DNA of 64,000 nucleotides, taken from assembly GCA_041689935.1 (NCBI GenBank), contig JBDNFI010000091.1:11830-75829 (forward strand). The letters run 5' to 3'. Under the pieces are notes generated by a model. That model did not search any database. It had not been told where the DNA came from and saw nothing but the letters and a program-made list of their open reading frames with translations. The translations under genes were made by a program, and so were the position numbers. This DNA comes from CAXBDP01 sp041689935 (GTDB taxonomy: Bacteria; Bacteroidota; Bacteroidia; Cytophagales; Cyclobacteriaceae). Of the stretch, positions 17,669 to 26,618 are shown piece by piece. Position 1 is the first letter of the stretch, and each line of letters begins with the position of its first letter.

Positions 17669-18142
17669 ATGTCAATATCTTATTACACCGAGGAAGGTCT
17701 AAAAAAATTGAAAGACGAACTCCACTTTTTTAAAACAAAAGGAAGGTCGGATATTTCTAAGCAAATTGCCGAAGCAAGAGATAAAGGAGATTTGAGTGAA
17801 AATGCGGAATATGATGCGGCAAAAGATGCTCAAGGATTGCTGGAGTTGAAGATTTCTAAACTGGAAGAAGCGGTCGGCAATGGCAGATTAATTGATGAAT
17901 CACTAATTGACACGTCAAAGGTTTCTGTGTTGAGTACAGTTAAAATCAAGAATACGAAAAATGGAATGATCGTTTCTTACATGCTTGTTTCGGAGGAAGA
18001 AGCAGATCTGAAATTGGGAAAAATTTCGGTAAAATCACCCATTGGAAAAGGCTTACTTGGAAAGAAAATTGGTGAAAAAGCAGAAATACAAGCCCCGGCA
18101 GGGAAGATGGAATTCGAAATTATAGATATTAGTTTGTCTTAA
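17669..18142 (+). CDS. greA: transcription elongation factor GreA
   Basis: Rescues backtracked RNA polymerase by stimulating transcript cleavage through its coiled-coil tip. The ATG at 17669 gives MSISYYTEEGLKKLKDEL, the normal start; an in-frame extension upstream is not family-like. The coiled coil carries the acidic tip motif DLSENAEYDAAK (about residues 44-55). The C-terminal FKBP-like domain ends SPIGKGLLGKKIGEKAEI. The 157-residue length is standard. A HIT protein gene follows 4 bases later. Confidence 0.96.
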   Translation: MSISYYTEEGLKKLKDELHFFKTKGRSDISKQIAEARDKGDLSENAEYDAAKDAQGLLELKISKLEEAVGNGRLIDESLIDTSKVSVLSTVKIKNTKNGMIVSYMLVSEEEADLKLGKISVKSPIGKGLLGKKIGEKAEIQAPAGKMEFEIIDISLS

Positions 18143-18146
18143 AGTA

Positions 18147-18545
18147 ATGGCATCTATTTTCACGAAAATAATCAATAAAGAAATTCCAGGGAAGATTATT
18201 GCCGAGGATGATAATTTCATTGCTTTTTTGGATATAATGCCATTGGTAGAAGGCCACGTACTTGTGGTGCCAAAGCGGGAGGTAGATTATATTTTCGATA
18301 TCGAGGACGATCTCTTTGCTGAGATGATGCTATTTGCAAAAAAGATAGCCAAAAGTCTCAAAAAAGCGATTCCATGCAAAAGAATTGGTGTAGCTGTGAT
18401 TGGACTTGAAGTGCCTCATGCGCATATTCACTTGGTGCCATTGCAAACGATGGACGATATCAATTTCACAAGAGCAAAACTAAAGCCCAGCCAAGAGGAA
18501 TTGGCTATAACGGCAGATAAAATTAGAAGTGAAATTTCCTTCTAA
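18147..18545 (+). CDS. HIT family nucleotide-binding protein
   Basis: A 132-residue histidine-triad protein, probably a nucleoside phosphoramidate or dinucleotide hydrolase. It shows the N-terminal FTKIINKEIPGKIIAEDD and the catalytic triad HAHIHLVP near residue 92. It is placed 4 bases after greA and is likely co-transcribed. Its 3' end overlaps the convergent ruvC by 4 bases. Confidence 0.94.
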   Translation: MASIFTKIINKEIPGKIIAEDDNFIAFLDIMPLVEGHVLVVPKREVDYIFDIEDDLFAEMMLFAKKIAKSLKKAIPCKRIGVAVIGLEVPHAHIHLVPLQTMDDINFTRAKLKPSQEELAITADKIRSEISF

Positions 18546-19105
18546 AGGTTAGAGCGACCCGGATTATCTTTGATAAAGGCCTTCCATGTGGAAGAGCCTT
18601 TTTGTTTTACGCCTCCATTATAATAGTGGCAAACTGCCACCGCTAATGCATCTGTAGCATCAAGCAATTTGGGCGCATCGTCAAATTGAAAAATATTTTT
18701 CAGCATTGCTGCCACTTGCTCTTTTGATGCATTTCCGTTGCCAGTTACCGATTGCTTTATTTTTCGAGGAGCATATTCTGTAATTGGAATTTCCCTAGCC
18801 AAAGCTGCCGCCATAGCCACTCCTTGTGCTCTACCCAATTTTAACATGGATTGCACATTCTTTCCATAAAAGGGTGCTTCAAGAGCTACTTCATCGGGCA
18901 AGTATTCTTCGATCAAACTTGTAATTCTTTCAAAAATCTTTTTAAGCTTAAGTTCATGGCCAGTATATTTACTTAGCTGAATTACACCAAATTGCAATAA
19001 TTTAAGCTCTCTGCCTTCCACTTCGATGATGCCGTATCCCATCACCGTAGTGCCAGGATCTACTCCAAGTATAATCTTTCCTCCTACTTTATTCTTATTT
19101 TGCAT
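18542..19105 (-). CDS. ruvC: Holliday junction resolvase RuvC
   Basis: Cuts Holliday junctions in homologous recombination with RuvAB, neither of which is in this window. The 187-residue protein has the RNase-H-like fold with the first catalytic Asp in LGVDPGTTVMGYG, Glu in VALEAPFYGKN, and the C-terminal acidic pair in the DATDALAVAVCH segment. The start codon is only 2 bases from the divergent start of the next gene. Confidence 0.96.
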   Translation of the reverse strand: MQNKNKVGGKIILGVDPGTTVMGYGIIEVEGRELKLLQFGVIQLSKYTGHELKLKKIFERITSLIEEYLPDEVALEAPFYGKNVQSMLKLGRAQGVAMAAALAREIPITEYAPRKIKQSVTGNGNASKEQVAAMLKNIFQFDDAPKLLDATDALAVAVCHYYNGGVKQKGSSTWKAFIKDNPGRSNL

Positions 19106-19107
19106 CG

Positions 19108-20112
19108 ATGCAATTTAAACAGATAGCACCATACAGAAAAGAAAAGGTTTTTCGCTTTATCAATATCGCGATTAGAGTTGCCACACTTTTAGCAGTAGCG
19201 CTGTTCATTTATGTGAAGCTAGGAAAGGAATCTGTTTCTTTCGAAAACACATGGGATGAATTGAAGAGTGTTTTTAACAGTAGTTCTGTTTGGATTATCG
19301 CATTGATTCTATTTCTGATGGTGGCCAATTGGGGAGCCGAAGCTTGGAAATGGAAAGTGGTTGCAGCCAAGATTGAAAAATTGAGTGTTTGGCAGGCGGT
19401 AAAAGGAGTACTTACTGGGCTTTCGTTGGGCTTTGTAACTCCCCATAGCTGGGGCGACTACGCTGGTAGAATCTGGCAAATGGAAGAAAAAAATCGCGAA
19501 ATGGTATTAGGCGGAATATTACTTTCTCGTGGAGCGCAGTTAGCGATCACATTAATTTTTGGATTGCCCGGCTTCTTGTATTTACTCGGTCATTCGGGCA
19601 GCATTACACCAGGTGCCGACAATCTATTTTTTTTCTTATGTATAGTTTTTGCCATTATTACGCCAATGAGCATTATTTACATTGGGAGTATTTCTTCTTG
19701 GCTGGGTCTTTTTCTAAAGCAATTTAAGTGGTTTGCCTTTCTGGAAGTACTCACGCATTTCACACCCAAAGATTCCCTCCAATTATTGGCAATTTCTTTG
19801 CTCAGGTACCTTATTTTTTCCACTCAGTTCTTGATTGTGCTCCTGCTTTTTAATGTCGATTTGCCCATAGAAGTATTGAGTATGGGGATCGGATTTATTT
19901 TTCTGGCCAAGTCCGTTATTCCTGCATTTAATTTTCTGAGCGATCTGGGGGTTAGAGAATTCTCAGCCTTGTTGTTTTTTGATACCACAGGAGTTGATTC
20001 TTTGCTGATTATTTCCGCTAGTTTATTTGTTTGGATCGTCAATATTTTGATACCTACCATTGCTGGAACTACCTTCGTATTTAGCATGAAAACCATCAGA
20101 ACAAACAAGTAG
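19108..20112 (+). CDS. flippase-like / lysylphosphatidylglycerol synthase TM region family protein
   Basis: A 334-residue integral membrane protein with about eight hydrophobic segments, of the UPF0104/LPG_synthase_TM family. It contains the family phrase LSLGFVTPHSWGDYAGRIW and the later SDLGVREFSALLFF. The family includes lipid-modifying and flippase-like proteins; the substrate here is unknown. It starts 2 bases from the divergent ruvC and is followed after 3 bases by a glycosyltransferase, so an envelope-lipid or glycan role is a reasonable inference. Confidence 0.82.
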   Translation: MQFKQIAPYRKEKVFRFINIAIRVATLLAVALFIYVKLGKESVSFENTWDELKSVFNSSSVWIIALILFLMVANWGAEAWKWKVVAAKIEKLSVWQAVKGVLTGLSLGFVTPHSWGDYAGRIWQMEEKNREMVLGGILLSRGAQLAITLIFGLPGFLYLLGHSGSITPGADNLFFFLCIVFAIITPMSIIYIGSISSWLGLFLKQFKWFAFLEVLTHFTPKDSLQLLAISLLRYLIFSTQFLIVLLLFNVDLPIEVLSMGIGFIFLAKSVIPAFNFLSDLGVREFSALLFFDTTGVDSLLIISASLFVWIVNILIPTIAGTTFVFSMKTIRTNK

Positions 20113-20115
20113 CTC

Positions 20116-21240
20116 ATGGCCTGGATCATATTAATAGCAAGTTTGATGTATGCATATTGGGTGTTAAAACTCCGAAATGCCTGGCAAAATATTCCTATCA
20201 AATTTCCTGATTTGGGAGTGGAGCCGACGAGTCGTTTTTCGATAATTGTGCCTATGCGGAATGAGGAAGCAACGATTGAAAAGCTCCTAAAAGACTTGCT
20301 AAAGCAAAATTATAGCCATTTTGAGATTTTGGTTATAGACGACGCATCCACAGATAAAAGCCTAGAAATCGTTGAACTGTATAGAACAAATCATCCAGAA
20401 CAAATCAAGCTGATTGCTCTTAAGGGAAATCCTGCAGGAAGTCCCAAGAAAAGAGCTATTGCCGAAGGGATAAAGCTGAGCACAGGGGATATTATTGTCA
20501 CCACAGATGCTGACTGCCGCGTAAATGAATCGTGGCTCCAAACACTGGCTTTAGAGTTTTCGGATGAAAAAATAAAGATGATAAGTGGCCCAGTCACTTT
20601 TCTTCAGGGCGAATCCATTTTCGGGAATTTTCAAATAATAGAATTTGCTTCTTTGGTAGGTACGGGCGCGGCATCCTTGTATTTGAAATTGCCCAATATG
20701 TGTAATGGAGCCAACCTAGCATACCGAAAAAGCAGCTTTGAGGAGGCGGGAGGTTTTGCTGGCTCAGAACATATTGCCTCTGGCGATGACGAATTCCTGA
20801 TGCATAAGATTTTTGCTTTGGATCCAGATGGAGTGCGATTTTTAAAAAACCCTAAAGCAATTGTTCGGACTAATCCTCCCGCTAGTTTGTATGAATTTGT
20901 GCAGCAGCGGAGGCGGTGGGCTGGGAAGTGGGGACAATACAAGAATAAGGATGCGTCCAAATTAGCGGCCTCCATCTTCCTCTTTCATTTTCTGTGGATA
21001 CTCAGTCTTGCCTTCCTTATTTTTGGCCAAGTGCAAACAGACATAATTTTGGCAGCTTTTGTTTTGCGAATTTTTACCAATTGGTTGTTTCTGAAAGACG
21101 TTACTGAATTTTTAGGGCACCGTATTAATTTTTTTAATTTTCTCCTTTTAGAAATTATATACTCCTTCTATGTGGTTTTCTTTGGATTGCTTGCTAATTT
21201 TGGGGAATATGAGTGGAAAGGAAGAATTTTTCGTCGATAA
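20116..21240 (+). CDS. glycosyltransferase family 2, processive-like membrane enzyme
   Basis: A 374-residue enzyme with one N-terminal hydrophobic segment, a GT-A domain and two or three C-terminal membrane spans. Motifs in order are SIIVPMRNEEATIEKLL, ILVIDDASTDKSLEI, TTDADCRV (metal-binding DxD), the GDDEFLMHK acceptor-site region, and QQRRRWAGKW, the QxxRW motif of processive synthases. It is the first of two such enzymes in this rightward cluster, which also has a polysaccharide deacetylase, suggesting assembly of an envelope or exported glycan. The product is unknown. Confidence 0.9.
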   Translation: MAWIILIASLMYAYWVLKLRNAWQNIPIKFPDLGVEPTSRFSIIVPMRNEEATIEKLLKDLLKQNYSHFEILVIDDASTDKSLEIVELYRTNHPEQIKLIALKGNPAGSPKKRAIAEGIKLSTGDIIVTTDADCRVNESWLQTLALEFSDEKIKMISGPVTFLQGESIFGNFQIIEFASLVGTGAASLYLKLPNMCNGANLAYRKSSFEEAGGFAGSEHIASGDDEFLMHKIFALDPDGVRFLKNPKAIVRTNPPASLYEFVQQRRRWAGKWGQYKNKDASKLAASIFLFHFLWILSLAFLIFGQVQTDIILAAFVLRIFTNWLFLKDVTEFLGHRINFFNFLLLEIIYSFYVVFFGLLANFGEYEWKGRIFRR

Positions 21241-21241
21241 T

Positions 21242-21496
21242 ATGACCTCCGATGAATTTGATTTATTGGACGAGCTCTATTTTGTCACTTCATGCAATGA
21301 ATTAAAAAGCTCATTGAATTGGACAGACGAAAGAATATATAAATCCATCATTAGCTTATTTGACAAAGCCTGGTTGAAGTGCATGAACGCTAAAAGCGAA
21401 GAATTGTCAACTAAGGAGATTGATTTGGAAAATGCGTTTTGCGAATATCACTACCTAGCTACCAAGCAAGGTTTACTTGCTCATAACGGTCGATGA
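21242..21496 (+). CDS. small conserved-looking hypothetical protein (84 aa)
   Basis: Not recognised. The product is an acidic, helical, soluble-looking protein without signal or membrane segment, beginning MTSDEFDLLDELYFVTS. The ATG at 21242 is 1 base after the upstream stop; an alternative ATG at 21209 would overlap the glycosyltransferase. Its stop overlaps the ATG of the SpoIIE-type phosphatase (21493) by 4 bases, so the two are translationally coupled. A partner or regulatory role for that phosphatase is plausible but only inferred. Confidence 0.65.
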   Translation: MTSDEFDLLDELYFVTSCNELKSSLNWTDERIYKSIISLFDKAWLKCMNAKSEELSTKEIDLENAFCEYHYLATKQGLLAHNGR

Positions 21497-22758
21497 ATAT
21501 AGCATATAAGATAAATAAGAAGGTTGAAATTGTCCATCTCGAACTAAAGTCGCTGTTGGAGATTACGCAGGCTATTAATCAAAATCTGCCTGAAAATGAC
21601 CTTTTTAAGATATTCCAGTTTACGCTATTGGCCAATTTGAATATCCAAAAACTTTGCTTGTGTATAAGGAATGAAAATGAGGAATGGGATTGCAAAGTAA
21701 AACATGGGCTGGAATATGATCCTGACCTCAACGAGCTAAAACGCAGATTTGATAAACTCGACAAAATAGCCGAGTTAAATATGAATTCGGACAACTTTTT
21801 CGATAAGGAATTCAAATTTGCGGTTCCTGTGATACATAAGAAAAAACCGCTTGCTATTATCTTCATTGAGTTGAAGGATAACGGTGCAAAGACCGAAAAG
21901 CCACAGGAAATTTTGGAATTTGTGCAGACACTTGGCAATGTAATAATGGTTGCTGTTGAGAATAAGAAGCTTGCCCGAAAGGAAATCATGCAGCAAGCAA
22001 TACGAGAATCCTTAAGGAAGGAGCTGGAAATCGCTCGCAACGTACAGAATTACCTTTTTCCTGATTTTTTGCCTAGTTCAGGGATAGTACAATGCTTTGC
22101 CAGCTACTTGCCGAATGAAACAGTAGGTGGAGATTATTACGATTATATTCCGCTCAGCCACGGTCGTTTTCTTATTTGCATTGCTGATGTTTCCGGCAAA
22201 GGAATTCCAGCCGCACTGTTGATGTCTAATTTTCAAGCATCGCTCCGAACCCTCGCTCGCCGTGCCATTGATTTGGAAGAAATGGTTCATGAACTGAATT
22301 TTCAGATTAAGCAAAATGCGAAAGGTGAGCATTTTATTACCGTATTTATTGCCTTGTTCGATCCCAATGCCAAAGAGCTTAGCTATGTAAATGCAGGCCA
22401 CAACCCGCCTATATTTATTAATGGTTCTATGAAATCTCAAATGCTGGAAGCGGGAACCACCATTTTGGGTTTTTTCGATCCCTTGCCATTTATTGATGCT
22501 GTGAAGATTACGGATGTGGATAATTTCTTGATTTTCACCTACACCGATGGCCTTACGGAAGCCATGAATGCCAATGATGAACAGTATGGAATAGAGCGAA
22601 TTGAAAAATATGTTTCTGAGAATGTCTCAGTGGGTTTAGATCAATTGCATAAAGGACTACTGAATGAAATTCAGCTATTCAAAGGCAAACTTGCGTACCA
22701 TGATGATTTGACGATACTTTCTTGCCGTGTGAGTACAACTGCTGGAGATGAATCATGA
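21493..22758 (+). CDS. GAF-like plus PP2C (SpoIIE/RsbU-type) serine phosphatase
   Basis: A 421-residue cytoplasmic signalling protein. The first 170 residues form a GAF-like sensor region (FQFTLLANLNIQKLCLCIRN, then FKFAVPVIHKKKPLAIIFIEL). A coiled linker (REIMQQAIRESLRKELEIARNVQ, written here only as a span of about residues 163-185) leads to the PP2C domain. There VGGDYYDYIPL, IADVSGKGIPAALLMS and HDDLTILSCRV carry the metal-binding Asp residues. Such phosphatases act on STAS-domain proteins in partner-switching pathways or on other phosphoproteins; no STAS or kinase partner is in the window. It overlaps both neighbours by 4 bases. Confidence 0.92.
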   Translation: MNIAYKINKKVEIVHLELKSLLEITQAINQNLPENDLFKIFQFTLLANLNIQKLCLCIRNENEEWDCKVKHGLEYDPDLNELKRRFDKLDKIAELNMNSDNFFDKEFKFAVPVIHKKKPLAIIFIELKDNGAKTEKPQEILEFVQTLGNVIMVAVENKKLARKEIMQQAIRESLRKELEIARNVQNYLFPDFLPSSGIVQCFASYLPNETVGGDYYDYIPLSHGRFLICIADVSGKGIPAALLMSNFQASLRTLARRAIDLEEMVHELNFQIKQNAKGEHFITVFIALFDPNAKELSYVNAGHNPPIFINGSMKSQMLEAGTTILGFFDPLPFIDAVKITDVDNFLIFTYTDGLTEAMNANDEQYGIERIEKYVSENVSVGLDQLHKGLLNEIQLFKGKLAYHDDLTILSCRVSTTAGDES

Positions 22759-23387
22759 TTTCCGCTTATTTCCATAAGACACCTTTTTGGTTACGGAAAA
22801 TGTACCCTTCGTTGACTTGGCGGATGGCTGGCAAAGAAAAAACCATTTATCTCACGTTCGATGATGGGCCTATCCCAGATTTAACTCCATTTGTAGTCAA
22901 GGAGCTAGCAAAGGCGGATATTAAAGCTACTTTTTTCTGTGTGGGGGATAATATCAGCAAACATCCTAAAATCTTTGAACAACTAATCGATGCTGGACAT
23001 ACGATTGGAAACCATACTTATAATCACTTAAATGGCTGGAAAGAGAACACCTTTGAATACGAAGCAAATGTGGAAAGAACTACAGCGCTAATCCAACAGT
23101 ATTTGCCCAATTGGAATAAGATTATGCGACCTCCTTATGGAAAAATCACCTCATCTCAAATCAAAACCTTAGAGCAATATACCATTTATATGTGGGATGT
23201 GTTGAGTGGAGACTTTGATCCTAAGTTATCTGCTGAAAAATGTTTGACCAAAAGTATCAAAGCAAGTGAAGCGGGTTCCATTATAGTATTTCATGACAAT
23301 ATCAAAGCGAGCGAAAGAATGAAATCAGCCCTTCCAAGGTATATAGATCATTTTTTGGAAAAAGGCTATTCTTTCCTCCCGCTATGA
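22755..23387 (+). CDS. polysaccharide deacetylase (NodB homology domain)
   Basis: A 210-residue carbohydrate esterase family 4 enzyme that removes N-acetyl groups from glycans. It shows the metal-binding TFDDGPIPDL, ATFFCVGDN, the His pair in GNHTYNHL, RPPYGKI and the final IIVFHDN. No clear signal peptide is present, although a hydrophobic or basic N-terminus exists (FHKTPFWLRKMYPSL), so its compartment is uncertain. The start overlaps the upstream stop (ATGA) and its end overlaps the next glycosyltransferase by 4 bases, fitting one operon. Confidence 0.93.
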   Translation: MISAYFHKTPFWLRKMYPSLTWRMAGKEKTIYLTFDDGPIPDLTPFVVKELAKADIKATFFCVGDNISKHPKIFEQLIDAGHTIGNHTYNHLNGWKENTFEYEANVERTTALIQQYLPNWNKIMRPPYGKITSSQIKTLEQYTIYMWDVLSGDFDPKLSAEKCLTKSIKASEAGSIIVFHDNIKASERMKSALPRYIDHFLEKGYSFLPL

Positions 23388-24490
23388 CCACCTTTCTTTA
23401 TATAGCTATAATTGCCGTTTCCATTACCGCATTTGTAGATTTTCTGTTGATTCTTCTTTGGAAATCAGTCCCATCGAAACTTCCTATCCATTTCACGGCC
23501 TTTCCTCATATTTCCATTTTAATAGCTGCCCGAAACGAAGAGCAAAACATTAGACAATGCATTGATTCGCTTCTTGCCCAAGATTATCCTTTAGAAAAAA
23601 TGGAAATCCTAGTTGGAAACGATGGCTCAGAAGATAATACACTGGAGATACTTTTGAGCCTAAAGAACAGTCATCCAACTATTAAGGTGATAAATATTAC
23701 CACGCAGCTTGGTACAGCCAAAGGGAAAGCCAACGTTCTGGCCCAGCTGGCACAAAAGGCAAGTGGAGAGTATTTTCTTATTACAGATGCGGATGTGGTT
23801 CAGCCCAACACTTGGTGCAAATGGATGACTTGCAAAGCAATGGAAGGGTTCGATTTAGTCACAGGCATGACGGTAGTTCGAGGGGATGCATTTTTCTCGA
23901 CCATGCAGCGCATCGATTGGGTGCTGGCTCTGGGAATGGTGAAAGTGGTGAGCGACTTGGGGAAACCGATTACAAGTATGGGAAATAATATGCTGATAAA
24001 AAGAGCCGCTTATGAGCAAACAGGTGGGTATCATCAAATGCCGTTTAGCATTACAGAAGATTTTCAGCTATTTAGTAAAGTGGTAGAAGCGGGAGGGAAA
24101 ACCATAAATTTGATGCAGACTGAAGTGACTGGCTTTACGCATCCTATTGGCACTTTTACCAAATTACTACATCAGCGTAAGCGATGGATGACTGGTGCAG
24201 TCCAATTGCCGTTTGTGATGGTGTTCGCCTTATTAATTCAAGCGTTATTTTTCCCAGTTATCATCTTTTTGGCCTTTCAAAATATAGTATTGGGCTTAGG
24301 GATTTTAGGTGGTAAAGTTTTATTTCAATCTATATTTATCAGGAAAATAGCTAAGAGCATTTCTGTAAGCACTTCTTGGTGGAGTTTATGGCTTTTTGAG
24401 TTTTATTCGGCGTGCTTATCTTTATCTTTGATGCTTTTCTACATATTGCCGATATCGCCGGTTTGGAAAGGCCGAAAGTATAAGGTATAA
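23384..24490 (+). CDS. glycosyltransferase family 2, membrane-anchored processive type
   Basis: A 368-residue paralogue in architecture of the enzyme at 20.1 kb: N-terminal membrane segment, GT-A domain (HISILIAARNEEQNIRQCI, LVGNDGSEDNTLEI, LITDADVV), the acceptor-site SITEDFQLF, then HQRKRWMTGA (QxxRW) and C-terminal spans. The role is synthesis of an envelope or exported polysaccharide, together with the deacetylase it overlaps. The polymer is not identifiable. Confidence 0.9.
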   Translation: MTTFLYIAIIAVSITAFVDFLLILLWKSVPSKLPIHFTAFPHISILIAARNEEQNIRQCIDSLLAQDYPLEKMEILVGNDGSEDNTLEILLSLKNSHPTIKVINITTQLGTAKGKANVLAQLAQKASGEYFLITDADVVQPNTWCKWMTCKAMEGFDLVTGMTVVRGDAFFSTMQRIDWVLALGMVKVVSDLGKPITSMGNNMLIKRAAYEQTGGYHQMPFSITEDFQLFSKVVEAGGKTINLMQTEVTGFTHPIGTFTKLLHQRKRWMTGAVQLPFVMVFALLIQALFFPVIIFLAFQNIVLGLGILGGKVLFQSIFIRKIAKSISVSTSWWSLWLFEFYSACLSLSLMLFYILPISPVWKGRKYKV

Positions 24491-24509
24491 GGCCCTACAT
24501 TTTGAGAAT

Positions 24510-25289
24510 ATGCAGTTGAATCCAATAATAGATACCCATTCGCACCTATATCATAAGCAGTTTCAGGAAGATATGGACTTGGTTATCGCCAGAGCCAAGG
24601 AAGCTGGGCTCAGCGATATTTATTTACCAAATATCGATTTGGAATCTATCGAGCCGATGCTTCGATTGGAGGAAAAAGATCCTGATTTTTTTCATGCCGC
24701 TATGGGTTTGCATCCAAGCCATGTAGATGAAACCTTCGAGAAAGTACTTTATGAAATGGAAGCGTGGTTATCTAAAAGAGATTTTGCAGCCATAGGTGAA
24801 GCTGGCATTGACTTGTATTGGGATAAGACATACGCTGAACAGCAAAAGGATGCATTGCGAACACAATGTGGCTGGGCGGCAAAATGGCAGAAACCTATCA
24901 TCTTACATACAAGAGAGGCCACAGAAGAAACGATAGCGCTGATAGAAGATGAACTGAAAAAGCATACATTTCATGGAGTTTTTCATTGCTTTGGAGGAGA
25001 TGCTATCCAAGCAAAAAAGATTATGGAAATGGGTTTTTATTTAGGAATTGGCGGAGTGGTTACGTTCAAAAATACCAATTTACCAGATATATTGCGGGAG
25101 GTAGGAATGAGTAGGATCGTATTAGAAACGGATAGCCCGTATCTTGCCCCTATCCCATATCGAGGCAAAAGAAATGAAAGCTCTTATACAGCTTTTGTTG
25201 CCGATAAATTAGCAGATGTATATAATTGCAGCTTAGAAGAAATATGTCGGACAACAACAGAAAACGCCAAAAAGCTATACCAGGCTTAA
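24510..25289 (+). CDS. TatD family metal-dependent DNase/hydrolase
   Basis: A 259-residue TIM-barrel hydrolase. Metal-binding motifs in order are IDTHSHLY, GLHPSHVD, AAIGEAGIDLYW, IILHTREA, FHCFGG and LETDSPYLAPIPYRG. The family includes 3'-5' DNases such as TatD and YcfH. Its last 46 bases overlap the beginning of the asparaginase gene in another frame. Confidence 0.93.
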   Translation: MQLNPIIDTHSHLYHKQFQEDMDLVIARAKEAGLSDIYLPNIDLESIEPMLRLEEKDPDFFHAAMGLHPSHVDETFEKVLYEMEAWLSKRDFAAIGEAGIDLYWDKTYAEQQKDALRTQCGWAAKWQKPIILHTREATEETIALIEDELKKHTFHGVFHCFGGDAIQAKKIMEMGFYLGIGGVVTFKNTNLPDILREVGMSRIVLETDSPYLAPIPYRGKRNESSYTAFVADKLADVYNCSLEEICRTTTENAKKLYQA

Positions 25290-26374
25290 ATTACAAAATT
25301 GTGAATATTCGGACTCAAGCCATTGGTGCTGATAGTGGATCTATATTAATTATATATACAGGAGGGACTTTAGGCATGTCCTACGATGAAAACGGTTCAC
25401 TTATCCCTTTCAATTTTGGAAAAGTGGTCGAAAAAATTCCTTCTTTAGAGTTTTTGAATCTCCGACTAACAGTAATATCCTTTCCCGAGCCGATAGATTC
25501 TTCCAATGTTTTACCGATACATTGGCAAAATATAGCCTACATCATCCATCATAATTACGATAGCTACGATGGCTTTGTGATCATACATGGTACCGATACG
25601 ATGGCTTATAGTGCATCAGCATTAAGTTTTATGCTCGAAGGTCTTTCCAAACCTGTAATTTTCACGGGTGCGCAACTTCCAATTGAGATGGCAAGGACAG
25701 ATGCAAGAGAGAATTTGGCGACTGCATTGGAGATTGCCGCAGAAAAAAAGATTGATGGGCAGCCACTAGTCAAAGAAGTTTGTATTTTTTTTAATCATAT
25801 ATTGCTTCGTGGAAACCGTTCAAAGAAAGTTCAAAGCTCGCAATTCGATGCTTTTGAGTCTGAAAATTACCCGAATTTGGCTGAGGCAGGGATAAAAATT
25901 GAGTACAATTTTTCCGCTTTGCAAGAGATAAAAAGCAAAAAGAAATTGAAAGTTCAAACCCAAATGAGCTCGGATGTCGGCCTATTAAAATTGTTTCCAG
26001 GAATCAATGAAGGTTTTGTAAATGCTGTATTAAATACGAAAGATTTGAAGGGGGTAGTTTTAGAAACATTTGGATCAGGAAATACACCTTCATATCCTTG
26101 GTTCTTAGGATGTTTGAAGAGAGCTATTGATAATGGTCTAGTTATTTTTAATGTGTCTCAATGTAACGGTGGGCAGGTATCGCATGGGAAATATGAAACC
26201 AGTAGTGCGTTAGAAAAGATGGGTGTAATTAGTGGATTGGATATTTCTGCTGAGGCAGCGATCACCAAAATGATGTATTTGTTTGGAAAATATTCGGATA
26301 CAGAAATGGTGAAAAAAGGCTTGCAATTTCCGTTAGTTGGCGAGATGTCAAAAAATGATTCTCACCTAAAATAA
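25244..26374 (+). CDS. ansA: type I asparaginase
   Basis: Hydrolyses L-asparagine to aspartate and ammonia in the cytoplasm (no signal peptide). The ATG at 25244 (MSDNNRKRQKAIPG) is preferred; another in-frame start lies 18 bases upstream. Both overlap the end of tatD. The active-site threonines are in IYTGGTLGMS and IHGTDTMAYSASAL. Further family sequence is FTGAQLPIEMARTDARENL and ETFGSGNTPSYPW. Length is 376 residues, versus about 340 for the E. coli type I enzyme; the extra is at the N-terminus. Confidence 0.92.
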   Translation: MSDNNRKRQKAIPGLNYKIVNIRTQAIGADSGSILIIYTGGTLGMSYDENGSLIPFNFGKVVEKIPSLEFLNLRLTVISFPEPIDSSNVLPIHWQNIAYIIHHNYDSYDGFVIIHGTDTMAYSASALSFMLEGLSKPVIFTGAQLPIEMARTDARENLATALEIAAEKKIDGQPLVKEVCIFFNHILLRGNRSKKVQSSQFDAFESENYPNLAEAGIKIEYNFSALQEIKSKKKLKVQTQMSSDVGLLKLFPGINEGFVNAVLNTKDLKGVVLETFGSGNTPSYPWFLGCLKRAIDNGLVIFNVSQCNGGQVSHGKYETSSALEKMGVISGLDISAEAAITKMMYLFGKYSDTEMVKKGLQFPLVGEMSKNDSHLK

Positions 26375-26442
26375 ACGAAGTACTTGCATTGGGAGTAAAT
26401 ATGTAATTTATTTGTTCCGTTTCATTCGAAAGATGAAAATAA

Positions 26443-26529
26443 GGAGAGGTGTCCGAGTGGTTGAAGGAGCACGCCTGGAAAGTGTGTATACTTGTAAGGG
26501 TATCGAGGGTTCGAATCCCTCTCTCTCCG
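26443..26529 (+). tRNA. tRNA-Ser (GGA anticodon)
   Basis: An 87-base cloverleaf with acceptor GGAGAGG pairing with TCTCTCC, anticodon loop CTGGAAA (anticodon GGA), a long variable arm (tatacttgtaagggtatc) as expected for tRNA-Ser, T arm GAGGG-TTCGAAT-CCCTC and discriminator G. CCA is not encoded. Confidence 0.97.
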
Positions 26530-26618
26530 CACAAATTGAAATTTTAGTTTCATTTGATTTTTGAAATAATTAACTTTAGAACCTTTTAACCTTAAAGCAG
26601 TCTACTAAAACTTAAACT

